Shown: positions 8,380 through 17,753, counted from the stretch's first letter. The stretch is DNA of 64,000 bases from Rhodobacter aestuarii (GCF_900156655.1 NZ_FTOG01000008.1:171772-235771), one strand, 5' to 3'. A program made the numbers and translations. The notes: a model not told the origin generated them from the letters alone.

Positions 8380-9798
8380 TCAGATCTTGCCCGCTTTTTG
8401 ATCGGCTTCGGCGCGGTCAAGCGCCTCCGACAGGATCGCAACAATCCGGTCGATATCGCTGCGCGTGATAATCAGCGGCGGGGAGAGGATGCAGAGGTTT
8501 TCATAAGGCCGCACCAGCAGCCCCGCCTCTTGGCAATAGCTGTCCACCCGCTGCGCAAGCGCCATATTGGCGGCCGTTGGCCCCACCTCTTCGCCCGTCC
8601 AGCATTCGACACAGGCCATCAGATGGTCGCCGCGCACCGTATAGACGATGTCTTTGCCGCGCAGCGCGCGCAGCTTGTCGATGAAATAGGGGCCAACATC
8701 GCGGACATGGCCGCAAATATTCTCGCGCTCCATGATCTCGATATTGGCAAGCGCAACCGCGCAGGCGACCGGGTGGCCCGAATAGGTGAACCCGTTTGAA
8801 AAAACAGGCTTATCGGCGGGTGCGTTGCGCGCAAGCGCTGTGGCAATGCGGTCCGAGATCAACACCGCGCCCAGCGGTTGATAGCCCGAGGAAAGCCCCT
8901 TGGCGGTGATGATCATATCGGGCGCGAGGCCAAAGCGGACGTCAGAAGCAAAGAAATACCCTAGCCGGCCAAAGCCCGTCACCACCTCATCCGAGATGTA
9001 GAGGATGCCGTATTTGTGGCACAGATCGCAGGTGGCTTTTTGATAGCCCTCCGGCGGGGTCAGCACGCCGCCAGACGCCATGATTGGTTCGGCAATGAAA
9101 CAGGCGATGTTTTCGGGGCCGATGCGCGCAATCTCGGCCTCCATCTCAGACAGCAATTCTTGCAGTTTGGCTTCGGCCGAGATGTTGGAGCGGTCCGGGT
9201 CATATCCGGGGCTGGAAAGATGGTGCACGAACTCGGCCTCATAATGAAACAAGGTCCGATCCGCCGATTTGCCCGAAAGCGATTGCGTCAGATAGGTGCC
9301 GCCATGATAGGCATTGATCCGCGAGAGCACATGGCGCCGTTGCGGCTGGCCTTGCGCAGCAAAATGATACTGCGCGATGCGGATGGCCGATTCCACTGCG
9401 GTCGAGCCGCAGGTGGTGAAATGCACCCGGTTCAAATCCCCCGGCGAAAGCTTGGCGAGCTTTTCTGCCAAACGCGCAGCAGGCTCGCTCGAAACATCGC
9501 CAAAGGGGGTGTAATAGGCCATCTGGCGGGCTTGATCGGCCATTGCCTCGGCCAATTCTTCGCGGCCATAGCCCAAGGTCATGCACCACATACCGCCAAT
9601 CGCATCGAGGTAGCTTTTGCCCGCGCTGTCGCGCACCCGCACGCCCTTGGCGGAGTGGATCACCAATGCGTCTTGCGTGCCTAAACTGCTGAGATCTGCC
9701 CAAGGGTGCAGCACGTGACGCGCATCAATCCTTGGGACAGGACGGGACTGGAGCTTTTGCGTGGTCTTATCTGGGGCGGTTTCAGCCAACAAATCCAT
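8380..9798 (-). CDS. Class III aminotransferase, putative DMSP-amine transaminase
   Basis: 472 residues from ATG 9798, preceded by AGGAGG; in-frame upstream codons back to 9999 lack such a site. Family features: GSTAVESAIRIA (131-142) for the phosphate group, AYHGG (163-167), D270 in ISDEVVTGFGR holding the PLP pyridine nitrogen, and Lys300 in TAKGLSSGYQPLGA forming the Schiff base. These omega-aminotransferases move terminal amino groups to pyruvate or 2-oxoglutarate. First gene of the operon; its product would convert DMSP-amine to the aldehyde. Other omega-amines are possible substrates. Confidence 0.92.
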   Translation of the reverse strand: MDLLAETAPDKTTQKLQSRPVPRIDARHVLHPWADLSSLGTQDALVIHSAKGVRVRDSAGKSYLDAIGGMWCMTLGYGREELAEAMADQARQMAYYTPFGDVSSEPAARLAEKLAKLSPGDLNRVHFTTCGSTAVESAIRIAQYHFAAQGQPQRRHVLSRINAYHGGTYLTQSLSGKSADRTLFHYEAEFVHHLSSPGYDPDRSNISAEAKLQELLSEMEAEIARIGPENIACFIAEPIMASGGVLTPPEGYQKATCDLCHKYGILYISDEVVTGFGRLGYFFASDVRFGLAPDMIITAKGLSSGYQPLGAVLISDRIATALARNAPADKPVFSNGFTYSGHPVACAVALANIEIMERENICGHVRDVGPYFIDKLRALRGKDIVYTVRGDHLMACVECWTGEEVGPTAANMALAQRVDSYCQEAGLLVRPYENLCILSPPLIITRSDIDRIVAILSEALDRAEADQKAGKI

Positions 9799-9848
9799 GA
9801 AGGTTATGCCTCCTGGTTTCGCGCCGAGGCGCGATTTCGGTGAAGTCT

Positions 9849-9862
9849 GGCCCCTAGGGGCC
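9849..9862. promoter_or_regulatory. Perfect 14-base palindrome GGCCCCTAGGGGCC
   Basis: The palindrome lies 51 bases before the aminotransferase ATG, in the operon leader. Perfect dyad symmetry and location suggest an operator or a leader hairpin. It matches no site I can name. Confidence 0.35.
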
Positions 9863-10107
9863 CTCTTGGATTGGTGCGGCCATGCCAGCGCCTTTGCGCC
9901 AACTGCGTCACGGCTCGATGACCAAGGGCCAAAGCCGATCCAGACGGACCGCGCCCAAGGAGCGCGCCAGATGACGGCGGGGGCGCTTGATGCCCGCAAA
10001 ACTCCTCAGATATCTGAATACTTCATCGCACAAACGGGCCCACAACTAAACCCATCGGAACGGATTTTTTCGAAATCCGACGCAATGCCTCCCAAAAACG
10101 GCATATT

Positions 10108-10124
10108 TGCCTGTTCAACAGGCA
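10108..10124 (-). terminator. Possible weak terminator after the GGDEF-EAL gene
   Basis: TGCCTG-TTCAA-CAGGCA hairpin, 24 bases past the stop at 10148 on the minus strand. A short stretch ending in GTTTTT follows about 15 bases later. The stem is only 6 bp, so termination is uncertain. Confidence 0.35.
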
Positions 10125-10147
10125 GTCACCCGGAGGCGATATCGCGT

Positions 10148-12289
10148 TTAAGAGGCTGGGGTCGCGGTTCTGAGATAATGATCAATCGGGGCAGGGCGCC
10201 CGTAATGATAGCCTTGCAAGAAATCCGCCCCGTTGATGCGCAGCCGCGCGGCATCGGTTTCGGTTTCGACCCCTTCGGCGACGATGCTCAGCCCCATCGC
10301 ACGGGCAAGACCGATGATCGAACGGATCATTCGCATCCCGTCTTCCCCCTCTTCGATCGCGCGCACAAAGGAGCGGTCGATCTTCAGCGCGTCAAAGGGC
10401 ATCCGCATCAGATAGCCGATTGAGGCAAAGCCGGTGCCAAAATCATCCAGCGCGAGGGTGAAGCCATTGGCGCTGAGTGTGATCAGCTCTTGCGAGATGG
10501 TGACATCGTCGCGCAGCACGATTTGCTCGGTCACCTCGACCTCAATCCGCTCCGGCGAAATGTCATGGGCGCGCACATAGGCGGTGAATTTCTCTGCAAA
10601 GCCACGGCTCATCAATTGTGTGGGGGAGACATTGATACTGACTTTGGCGTCTTTGAGCAGCTTCATATCCTTGCAGATATGATCGAGCAAAACCCACCCC
10701 AGTTGCATAATGAGCCCGCTGGCTTCGGCCACTTTGATAAACTGATCCGGTGGGACTTGCCCCAATTCTGGCGAGAACCAACGCGCCAGCGCTTCATAGC
10801 GCAGCGGGCCATCCCCCCCTTTTGCGGGCAGGATCGGTTGGTAATACATGGTGAAACCGCTCCCATCCGTCAGGGCGCGGCGCAGTTCTCGCTCGATATG
10901 CTTGTGGTCGAGGTCTTCGCTTTCCATGCGCCGGTCGTAGCGGATTACCTCCAGCGTCTCGCGCAGCTTGGCGGAATACATCGCCCGGTCGGCACGGCGC
11001 AAAAGCTCCTCGTGATCCATCGCTTGGCGATCATCGAAGGCAAGCCCTTTGGAGGTTTGCACCTCAAAGCTGACGCCGTGGCAGATGATCGGCGTATCTG
11101 AGAGCCGCTGAAGCGCAAGGCATTTGCGCGCGACGATCTCTTCGAGCCCTTCGGGGGCGGCGCTCACCACAAAAAACTCATCACCGCCATAGCGTGCAAC
11201 AAAGGTATGTTCGTCACGCAGTTCATTGAGCCGTTTTGAGAATTCTACCAAGAAAGCGTCACCGCCCAAATGGCCAACGGTGTCGTTGATCACTTTGAAG
11301 CGGACCAAATCAATGGCGATTACCGCGCATTGCTGCTCGGCCTGTTTGCGTAATTTGCTTAAGTGCTCGCGCATTGCGTAGCGGTTTGGCAAGCCGGTCA
11401 ACGCATCGCTGCGCGCGCGCCCAGAGGAAATCGCCTCACGTTCGATCAGCACTGCCGCTTTTGAGCGCAGCAGCATCGCCGCCCAATAGGACATGATCAC
11501 GAACACCACGCTAAAGGCCCCCATGATCGGGAACATCTTCCAAAAAAGTTGTGTGCCTGGCTGCGGGGGGGACCAGCGCATCCAGGCGACAGGTTCGCCG
11601 CTCACGCCAGCCAGGGTGGTGAACACCGTATCTTTGGGAGGTGGCTCAGGCAGAACATCCAGCCCGCTGATGGACAATTCCTGCTCCATATCTTGGAAGC
11701 GGTCTTTTTCCAAAATCTTGCCGATCACCGCAATCGCGGCACTGTTCGGTTGCACCTCGGCCAGCAATTGAGCGTTTTCCGGCAGCAGATAAGAGGCCGA
11801 GAACATCACCGGCATTCCATCGCGCATTTCAAAGAAATCAAAGGTTTGCCGTTCGGAACTGTCGAGTGTTGGCACCACCGCGCGCAAGGCGGCGCGGGTC
11901 TGGGGGCTTAAAAGGCCGCCTTGCGGCGCAAGGCCCGCCCCGGCTTGCCACGACACAGGTGCGGGCAGTGGCCCGTCGAACAATTCCGCATATTGGAAGA
12001 CATCTCCCCGATGTGCGGTGATGCCGTAATTCGAAGACAAGCGATCCGTCGCGCGGTTTTGGGCCGCCAGATAAAGATCGGTCCAGTTATGATAATCCCC
12101 CGCCAAAAGGGAGACGGAATCTTGCAAGCTATGCACCCGACCGATCACCCGTTGCGAGGAATCTTCAATCGCATTGGCATCCATCGTCTGGCGCACAGAC
12201 AGAAGCGCGAGCCACAACACCGCCAACACCGCGAGCAAAACCGCTGTTACAAGACCAACAATTTGCCGAGGAAGGGTGTTGCTGCTCAT
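10148..12289 (-). CDS. Membrane-bound CHASE4-type GGDEF-EAL cyclic-di-GMP protein
   Basis: 713 residues from ATG 12289, whose A is shared with the TGA stop of the SET-domain gene (TGATG coupling). TM1 lies near residues 10-32. A periplasmic sensor domain of about 220 residues contains a CHASE4-like start (SLLAGDYHNWTDLY). TM2 is near residues 255-275. The GGDEF domain has intact RYGGDEF near 368. The EAL domain has intact EAL (near 496), NVSPTQL, DDFGTG, KIDRSF and AEGVET, the residues needed for phosphodiesterase activity. Both catalytic sites therefore look competent. An external signal probably sets the balance of c-di-GMP synthesis and breakdown; the ligand is unknown. Confidence 0.9.
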   Translation of the reverse strand: MSSNTLPRQIVGLVTAVLLAVLAVLWLALLSVRQTMDANAIEDSSQRVIGRVHSLQDSVSLLAGDYHNWTDLYLAAQNRATDRLSSNYGITAHRGDVFQYAELFDGPLPAPVSWQAGAGLAPQGGLLSPQTRAALRAVVPTLDSSERQTFDFFEMRDGMPVMFSASYLLPENAQLLAEVQPNSAAIAVIGKILEKDRFQDMEQELSISGLDVLPEPPPKDTVFTTLAGVSGEPVAWMRWSPPQPGTQLFWKMFPIMGAFSVVFVIMSYWAAMLLRSKAAVLIEREAISSGRARSDALTGLPNRYAMREHLSKLRKQAEQQCAVIAIDLVRFKVINDTVGHLGGDAFLVEFSKRLNELRDEHTFVARYGGDEFFVVSAAPEGLEEIVARKCLALQRLSDTPIICHGVSFEVQTSKGLAFDDRQAMDHEELLRRADRAMYSAKLRETLEVIRYDRRMESEDLDHKHIERELRRALTDGSGFTMYYQPILPAKGGDGPLRYEALARWFSPELGQVPPDQFIKVAEASGLIMQLGWVLLDHICKDMKLLKDAKVSINVSPTQLMSRGFAEKFTAYVRAHDISPERIEVEVTEQIVLRDDVTISQELITLSANGFTLALDDFGTGFASIGYLMRMPFDALKIDRSFVRAIEEGEDGMRMIRSIIGLARAMGLSIVAEGVETETDAARLRINGADFLQGYHYGRPAPIDHYLRTATPAS

Positions 12290-12720
12290 CAGGCGGCAAC
12301 CCCGTGCATTAGGGGCCCGTGAATTAGAGGCCCGTGAATTAGGGGAGCGGGAGCGGTATCGGCAAAGCCGAGCACACAGACATGGGCATAATTGCAGGTC
12401 AGTTCGGTGCCTGCGGGCAGATCGCGCGCCGCAATCATTTCCTCGCCGCAATCAATAAGGCTTGGGGTCTCGGAATGGTTCATGAACATATCCCCGTCAT
12501 TCCCAAGCCGAAACACCTGAAGATGCGGGATAAATTCGGCATGATGCAGCACGGTTTCCACCGCTTCCTCGGGGAAATGCGCCAATGCGCTGGCCGGGAT
12601 GTCCACATCGAACATCGGGTCATACCTCCAGACCGTATTGCCCGCACGGATGGGTTCCCTGGTGAAAACACCCAAACCGTGGATGGGGCTTTGCGAGACA
12701 TAGTGGTTCACTAAGAGCAT
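12289..12720 (-). CDS. SET-domain protein
   Basis: 143 residues from ATG 12720, with GAGG seven bases upstream. SET-domain signatures are present: SPIHGLGVFT near residues 10-20 (the G-x-G SAM-binding turn), MNHSETPS (the N-H-S motif) and GTELTCNYA (the E-L-T-x-x-Y catalytic tail). SET proteins methylate lysine side chains in eukaryotes; stand-alone bacterial members are mostly uncharacterised. The C-terminus carries a tandem PLIHG repeat encoded by the 15-base repeat at 12306-12350. Stop and start overlap with the downstream c-di-GMP gene, so the two are made together. The substrate is unknown. Confidence 0.82.
   Translation of the reverse strand: MLLVNHYVSQSPIHGLGVFTREPIRAGNTVWRYDPMFDVDIPASALAHFPEEAVETVLHHAEFIPHLQVFRLGNDGDMFMNHSETPSLIDCGEEMIAARDLPAGTELTCNYAHVCVLGFADTAPAPLIHGPLIHGPLMHGVAA
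12306..12350. repeat. Three-copy 15-base tandem repeat in the SET-domain gene
   Basis: Copies read GCATTAGGGGCCCGT, GAATTAGAGGCCCGT and GAATTAGGGGAGCGG (plus strand), giving PLIHG-PLIHG-PLMHG in the protein tail. The unit is a multiple of three, so copy changes would keep frame. Slippage could vary the tail length. Confidence 0.7.
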
Positions 12721-12755
12721 CGTGCGACCTCTTGGTTAATTTTTCGTTTACGATT

Positions 12756-13082
12756 TCAGGCTTCGGTTTCCATGATCACCACGGCAAAAAGCGCGGCGCC
12801 AAGCCCAACGATTTGTCTAAGGGAGAGGGTTTCGCCAAAGAAGGCGACGCCAACGGCCGTGAGCCCCAAGATCGTGGCGGAGCTGTAAAGAACGGCAATT
12901 TGGGCGAGGTTGTGGGTCTGCATCAAGAAGACCCATCCAAGCGCGGTGACGGCATAAAGCACGGTGCCCGCAGCAAACCAAGAGGTCGTAAAGGGCGCGG
13001 TTTTGATCGCCGCAGATTTCAACGCATAATCGCCAAGTATCGTGAAAGCAACAATGCCCACGAGTATCAGGTAGGATCGCAT
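12756..13082 (-). CDS. Small four-helix membrane protein, SMR/EamA-like
   Basis: 108 residues from ATG 13082, preceded by GGGAAA; an earlier in-frame start at 13139 adds a charged tail that does not fit. Four hydrophobic segments are visible, near residues 3-18, 29-50, 58-75 and 83-103. Charged residues are few, and a Glu occurs in FFGETLSL near the end of helix 3. Size and pattern match small multidrug resistance or half-EamA transporters. The conserved TM1 Glu of EmrE is not evident, so a true drug exporter is doubtful. It stands alone between the SET gene and the aminopeptidase gene. Confidence 0.65.
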   Translation of the reverse strand: MRSYLILVGIVAFTILGDYALKSAAIKTAPFTTSWFAAGTVLYAVTALGWVFLMQTHNLAQIAVLYSSATILGLTAVGVAFFGETLSLRQIVGLGAALFAVVIMETEA

Positions 13083-13202
13083 GACGCAGATTTCCCTACA
13101 TCGTTTCCATTTTAGAATTGCACATTGAAAATGCGACATACCTGCTTGCTGGCTGCTTAATGCGACAAGGGAAAATCATTAAAGTTAATGGTAAATGCCA
13201 AT

Positions 13203-13225
13203 CGCCCCGGCGCGAGGTCGGGGCG
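13203..13225 (-). terminator. Probable terminator after the M24 aminopeptidase gene
   Basis: Seven-base-pair stem CGCCCCG/CGGGGCG, 25 bases beyond the stop at 13250 on the minus strand. Only a weak T-rich stretch follows. Confidence 0.5.
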
Positions 13226-13249
13226 AGAAACGTCGTATCGGTGTTGGGA

Positions 13250-15049
13250 TTAAAGCGGCTGGCAAGCGGCCTTGAGCCAATCGCGGGCCGGGGCCGAAAC
13301 CAACGGGCCAATCCGGGCAAAGACCCCGGCATGGTAGGTATCCAGCCAGTCGCGCTCGGTGGCGCTGAGCCGCTCCACCAGAATCAGGCGGCGGTCGATT
13401 GGCACCCATGTGAGCGTGGCAAAGGCCAGGTGATCGCGCCCGTCGCCCAGTTTCGGCGCGGTTTCGACCAAGATCAGGTTCTCGATCCGGATGCCCCAAT
13501 GCCCCTCGCGGTAGTAGCCCGGCTCATTGGACAAAATCATTCCCGGTGCGAGCGGCACATCAGAGATGCGCGAAATCCGCGCTGGGCCCTCGTGCACGCA
13601 AAGCGCCGCGCCCACACCATGCCCGGTGCCGTGGTCATAGTCATAGCCTGCGGCCCAAAGCGCGCTGCGCGCCAAAGCATCCAGATCGCGCCCCGCCAAG
13701 CCTTTGGGGAAGCGCGCGCGTGAAAGCGCAATCATCCCTTGCAGCACGCGGGTAAAGGCCTCTGCCGCGCCTTCGGGGGGCTGGCCTATGGCGAGTGTGC
13801 GGGTGATATCGGTCGTGCCATCGGGATATTGCGCGCCGCTATCAATCAACAGCAATTCGCCTGCATTGACGGGGCGGTTTGTTGGCTCGGTCACGCGGTA
13901 ATGGACAATCGCGCCATTGGGCCCCGCGCCGCAGATCGTGTCAAAGCTGATATCGAGCAGTTGACCCGTGCCGCGTCGCGCATTTTCGAGCGCCTTGACA
14001 ACATCAATTTCGGTCAGCCCGCCTTGCGGCGCGGCATGGTCAAGCCAGCACAGAAACTCCACCAGCGCGGCCGCGTCGCGGATATGGGCGGCTTTCATGC
14101 CTGCCACTTCGGCGGCATTTTTGCAGGCTTTGGGCAGGATGCAGGGATCTTCGCCCCAAATCACCGCCACTTCGGCCTCTTGCAATTCGCGGCCCACCTG
14201 ATGCGGTGCAGAGCCCGGATCGACCAGAACCGGCCCGGTAAGCGAGCGCAAACCGGCCTCAAAAGCGGAGATCGGGCGCAAGGTAACTTCGTCGCCCAAA
14301 TGCACGCGGACATCTTCTGAAAGCTTCGTGCCCTCAACGAAAAGCGTCAGATGGCCATTGGCATGCAGCACCGCGAACGCCTGCATCACCGGGTTGCGCG
14401 GAATATCGGCCCCGCGAATGTTCAAAAGCCAAGCGATGCTGTCGGGCAGGGTCAGCACGGCGGCTTCAGCCCCAAGATCGGTCAAAGCCGCGCCCAGACG
14501 CGCGCGCTTCTCGCCACTTGTCTCTCCAGCAAATTCCGGCGGATGAATGCGCGCGGGCGCAAGCGGCGGGGCAGGGCGGTCGGACCAGATCGCGTCGATC
14601 AGATTGGCGCTCTCCGCAAGCTCAATCCCGCTGCCCTCCAACGCGCGGCGCAATTCGTCGATCTCGCGGCGCGTGTGCAGCCAAGGGTCAAAGCCAATGC
14701 GCCCCCCTTTGGGAAGCTGTTCAATCAGCCAAGCCGCCAGTTTGATTTCGGGCCAGTGCACCGGAGTAAAAGCCGCCAAATCCACCTCGGCGCGCACCTG
14801 CACCCGGTAGCGGCCATCAATAAAGACCCCGGCCACCTCGGGCAGGACCGCACAAAACCCTGCCGAGCCGGTGAAGCCTGTCAGCCAACCAAGCCGCGCA
14901 TCGCAATCGGCCACATATTCGCCCTGATGCGCATCTGCGCGCGGCACAATGAACCCGGTCAGACCGGCGTGCGTGATCGCTTCCCGTAGCTGTTCAAGCC
15001 GCGCGGGGCCATGTTCTGGCGCAGAGCGGGTGGTGAAATCTTGAAACAT
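13250..15049 (-). CDS. Xaa-Pro aminopeptidase, M24 family
   Basis: 599 residues, the size of the three-domain cytosolic aminopeptidase P type. Two N-terminal creatinase-like domains precede the pita-bread catalytic domain. Metal ligands are visible: the two Asp of LLIDSGAQYPDGTTDITRT, His in HGTGHGVG, Glu in NEPGYY and Glu in RIENL. It removes N-terminal residues before proline, using two Mn or Co ions, in the cytoplasm. It begins 19 bases after cobT, so it is probably co-transcribed although functionally unrelated. Confidence 0.92.
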   Translation of the reverse strand: MFQDFTTRSAPEHGPARLEQLREAITHAGLTGFIVPRADAHQGEYVADCDARLGWLTGFTGSAGFCAVLPEVAGVFIDGRYRVQVRAEVDLAAFTPVHWPEIKLAAWLIEQLPKGGRIGFDPWLHTRREIDELRRALEGSGIELAESANLIDAIWSDRPAPPLAPARIHPPEFAGETSGEKRARLGAALTDLGAEAAVLTLPDSIAWLLNIRGADIPRNPVMQAFAVLHANGHLTLFVEGTKLSEDVRVHLGDEVTLRPISAFEAGLRSLTGPVLVDPGSAPHQVGRELQEAEVAVIWGEDPCILPKACKNAAEVAGMKAAHIRDAAALVEFLCWLDHAAPQGGLTEIDVVKALENARRGTGQLLDISFDTICGAGPNGAIVHYRVTEPTNRPVNAGELLLIDSGAQYPDGTTDITRTLAIGQPPEGAAEAFTRVLQGMIALSRARFPKGLAGRDLDALARSALWAAGYDYDHGTGHGVGAALCVHEGPARISRISDVPLAPGMILSNEPGYYREGHWGIRIENLILVETAPKLGDGRDHLAFATLTWVPIDRRLILVERLSATERDWLDTYHAGVFARIGPLVSAPARDWLKAACQPL

Positions 15050-15068
15050 ATGTCCCCCGAAGGCTGGG

Positions 15069-16946
15069 TCAGATCGCCTTTTTCATCCCCAACACCCGGG
15101 CACGGGCGCGCGGATCATTGTCAAAAAGCGCGGCGAGTTGTTCGGTCATTGCGCCCGCCAACTGCTCGACATCGGTGATGGTCACGGCGCGGCTGTAATA
15201 GCGCGTCACATCATGGCCGATGCCAATGGCAATCAGTTCCACCGCGCGCTTACGCTCCACCATTTCGATCACGTCGCGCAGGTGTTTTTCGAGATAGATC
15301 GCGGGGTTGACGGACAAAGTTGAGTCGTCCACCGGCGCACCATCGGAAATCACCATCAAAATCTTGCGCGATTCCGGGCGCGAGACGGCGCGTTTGTAGG
15401 CCCATTCGAGCGCCTCGCCGTCGATGTTTTCCTTCAGCAGGCCCTCTTTCATCATCAGCCCAAGGTTTGACCGCACACGCCGCCACGGCGCATCGGCCCC
15501 TTTGTAGATGATGTGGCGCAGATCGTTGAGCCGACCGGGGCTTTGCGGGCGCCCTTCGGCCAACCATTTCTCACGCGCTTGGCCGCCTTTCCATGCGCGG
15601 GTGGTGAAGCCCAAAATCTCCACCTTGACCGAGCAACGCTCCAGCGTGCGGGCCAAAACATCGGCGCAGATCGCGGCAATCGAAATCGGGCGGCCCCGCA
15701 TCGAGCCGGAATTATCCAGCAGCAGCGTCACGCAGGTATCGCGAAACTCGGTGTCTTTTTCGATTTTGAAACTGAGCGGCGTGGTCGGGTTGGCCACCAC
15801 ACGCGCCAAACGCCCCGCATCCAACTGGCCCTCTTCGCGGTCAAATTCCCACGAGCGGCTTTGCTGCGCTTGCAGCCGACGTTGCAGCTTGTTCGCCAGC
15901 CGCGCCACCGCGCCTTTGAGCGGTTCGAGTTGCTGGTCAAGGTAAGCGCGCAGCCGTTCCAGCTCCGCCGGTTCGGCCAAATCTTCGGCACGAATTTCTT
16001 CGTCAAACTCGGTGGTGAAGACGGTGTAATTCGGGTCGGCCTGCGAATGCGGTGGGGGCGGCGGGGGCTCAAGCGGCGCATCCGCTTGTGGCATCTCGAC
16101 TTCTTCGCCCAGTTCTTGGTCGGAAAGATCGTCTTGGCTTACCGTCGTTTGGGTTTGGTCTTGCTGTTCTTCTTGGCTGCGCTCGGGCGTCGACTCGCTG
16201 TCGTCCTCGACCTGCTCATCTTCATTGCGGTCTTGGTTTTGCGCCTCGGGATCGTTTTCGCTTTCGTCCGCGTCGCTGTCGTCATTGTTGGGCTCGTCCG
16301 GGTCATCGCCGAGCTGATCGGCGTAGCCCAGATCGGCAATCACCTGCCGCGCGAGCCGCGCAAAAGCGGCCTGATCGGCGAGCACATGATTGACGTTTTC
16401 AAGGTCTTTGCCCGCGCTGTCTTCCAAATAGCCGCGCCACAGATCCAGCACATGATCCGCCGCCGCAGGCAGTTTGCGCCCGGTCGCCAGTTCGCGCACC
16501 AAATAGCCCGCCGCTACCGGAAGCGGCGCCTCGGATTGGGTGCGGATTTGGCCGTAGCCTTTCCGCTCCGCCTCATGGCCGATTTTGAAATCAATATTCG
16601 TCAGCGTGCCGGGCATGTCGCGCGCGCCCAAAGCCTCACAGCGCGCGGTCTCCATCGCCTCAAACAGGCTTTTCGCCATATCGCCGGTGGGTGTGTAGCG
16701 CGCCGCGACCTTGGTATCATGGTGACGTTCGCGCAGCGCCAGCGCATCGCCCGTGCCGCGCGCGAGCATGATCTCGTCGCGCGTCATGCGGCGGCTCACC
16801 TGCGGCAGCCGCATCGCATCGCCTGACACCCCCGAGGGGTCAACCGTATAGCTGACCTTCATCTCTGGCGCATCGGCGAGCGTCTTCGTGGCCTCGGCGA
16901 GGGCCTTTTTGAACGGATCGGCGGGGTTTTGCGTGGGCTTCGTCAT
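15069..16946 (-). CDS. cobT: Cobaltochelatase subunit CobT
   Basis: 625 residues from ATG 16946. An N-terminal region is followed by a long Asp/Glu/Gln-rich linker (near residues 195-310), typical of CobT. The C-terminal von Willebrand A domain has the MIDAS motif DNSGSMRG, followed by the CobT-type segment FTTRAWKGG. CobT forms a ring complex with the AAA+ protein CobS, which helps CobN insert cobalt into hydrogenobyrinic acid a,c-diamide in aerobic B12 synthesis. cobS lies 1.3 kb away on the same strand, separated by two other genes. cobN is not in the window. Confidence 0.94.
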   Translation of the reverse strand: MTKPTQNPADPFKKALAEATKTLADAPEMKVSYTVDPSGVSGDAMRLPQVSRRMTRDEIMLARGTGDALALRERHHDTKVAARYTPTGDMAKSLFEAMETARCEALGARDMPGTLTNIDFKIGHEAERKGYGQIRTQSEAPLPVAAGYLVRELATGRKLPAAADHVLDLWRGYLEDSAGKDLENVNHVLADQAAFARLARQVIADLGYADQLGDDPDEPNNDDSDADESENDPEAQNQDRNEDEQVEDDSESTPERSQEEQQDQTQTTVSQDDLSDQELGEEVEMPQADAPLEPPPPPPHSQADPNYTVFTTEFDEEIRAEDLAEPAELERLRAYLDQQLEPLKGAVARLANKLQRRLQAQQSRSWEFDREEGQLDAGRLARVVANPTTPLSFKIEKDTEFRDTCVTLLLDNSGSMRGRPISIAAICADVLARTLERCSVKVEILGFTTRAWKGGQAREKWLAEGRPQSPGRLNDLRHIIYKGADAPWRRVRSNLGLMMKEGLLKENIDGEALEWAYKRAVSRPESRKILMVISDGAPVDDSTLSVNPAIYLEKHLRDVIEMVERKRAVELIAIGIGHDVTRYYSRAVTITDVEQLAGAMTEQLAALFDNDPRARARVLGMKKAI

Positions 16947-17114
16947 AGTGCATGTAAAGCACCGCCAAGCCGCGCCGTCCAGCGGCACAATGCGTGCGCA
17001 AGCAAGATCTTGTGAAAGCACGGAGGCTGTTCATCCGCGCGCAGAACTGTGGCTTTTCTTTGCGGAATTGTGCGCCATATTTGAGGAAAGCCACACCGGA
17101 CAACAGAGGTTCCT

Positions 17115-17702
17115 ATGTCTGCTCAACTCAAAATTGCCGTGATCCTGTCGTCGACCCGCCAAGCGCGCTTGGCCGACAAACCCGCGCAATGGTTCTTGGA
17201 TTTCGCCCGCGCCGAGCACCCTGAAATCACCTTTGAACTGGTGGATCTGCGCGATTTCAACCTGCCGTTCTTTGACGAGGTCGCCTCGAACGCTTGGGCG
17301 CCCTCGCAATCGCCCGAGGCGGTGAAGTGGCAACAAAAGATTGCCGAATTCGACGGCTACATCTTCGTCACCGCCGAATACAACCACTCGATCACTGGCG
17401 CTTTGAAAAACGCGCTGGATCAAGCTTACGTTGAATGGGCGAAAAAGCCGATGGGCGCTGTGGGCTATGGTGGCCTTGGCGCCGGGCGCGCGATTGAGCA
17501 TCTGCGCGCGATCGCGGTTGAGTTGCAAATGGTTCCGGTGCGCAATGCGGTGCACATTGGCGGGGGCGATTTCATGGCGATCTCGCCGCTCGGCGCCAAT
17601 GGCGAGATGTCGGAAATTGCCGGCCATATCGAAGGTTCGGCCAAGGGCCTTCTGGCCGATATCGCTTGGTGGGGCGCTGCCACCAAAGCCGCCCGCGGCT
17701 AA
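17115..17702 (+). CDS. NADPH-dependent FMN reductase family protein
   Basis: 195 residues. A flavodoxin-like fold is indicated by the N-terminal strand KIAVILSSTR, the loop TAEYNHSITGALKNALD (near residues 78-94, binding the isoalloxazine) and GAVGYGGLGAGRA (near 116-128). Members reduce FMN or quinones with NADPH and are soluble dimers. It is transcribed against the flanking cob genes, divergently from cobT, with its own bidirectional terminator at 17726. The physiological substrate cannot be read from sequence; a link to the corrin pathway would be speculation. Confidence 0.88.
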   Translation: MSAQLKIAVILSSTRQARLADKPAQWFLDFARAEHPEITFELVDLRDFNLPFFDEVASNAWAPSQSPEAVKWQQKIAEFDGYIFVTAEYNHSITGALKNALDQAYVEWAKKPMGAVGYGGLGAGRAIEHLRAIAVELQMVPVRNAVHIGGGDFMAISPLGANGEMSEIAGHIEGSAKGLLADIAWWGAATKAARG

Positions 17703-17725
17703 GTTTCAAACCCACTCACGAAACG

Positions 17726-17753
17726 AAACGGCGCGCCCTTGGGCGCGCCGTTT
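17726..17753. terminator. Bidirectional terminator between convergent genes
   Basis: AAACGGCGCGCCC-TT-GGGCGCGCCGTTT, a 13-bp perfect stem with T-rich flanks both ways. It serves the FMN reductase gene (+) and the small gene ending at 17815 (-). Confidence 0.85.

Larger units (their letters stand above)
9799..10147 (-). promoter_or_regulatory. Leader and promoter region of the putative DMSP operon
   Basis: 349 bases with no convincing gene; short frames here are extensions of neighbours. The region must hold the operon promoter unless transcription reads through from the GGDEF-EAL gene ending at 10148. Two structured elements are visible: a 14-base perfect palindrome at 9849-9862 and a hairpin at 10108-10124. 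I could not pick a convincing -35/-10 pair. Confidence 0.5.

Noticed and set aside
15513..16826. 437-codon frame antisense to cobT
   Set aside because: cobT is well supported; the antisense frame has no start signal and composition reflects acidic codons read backward.
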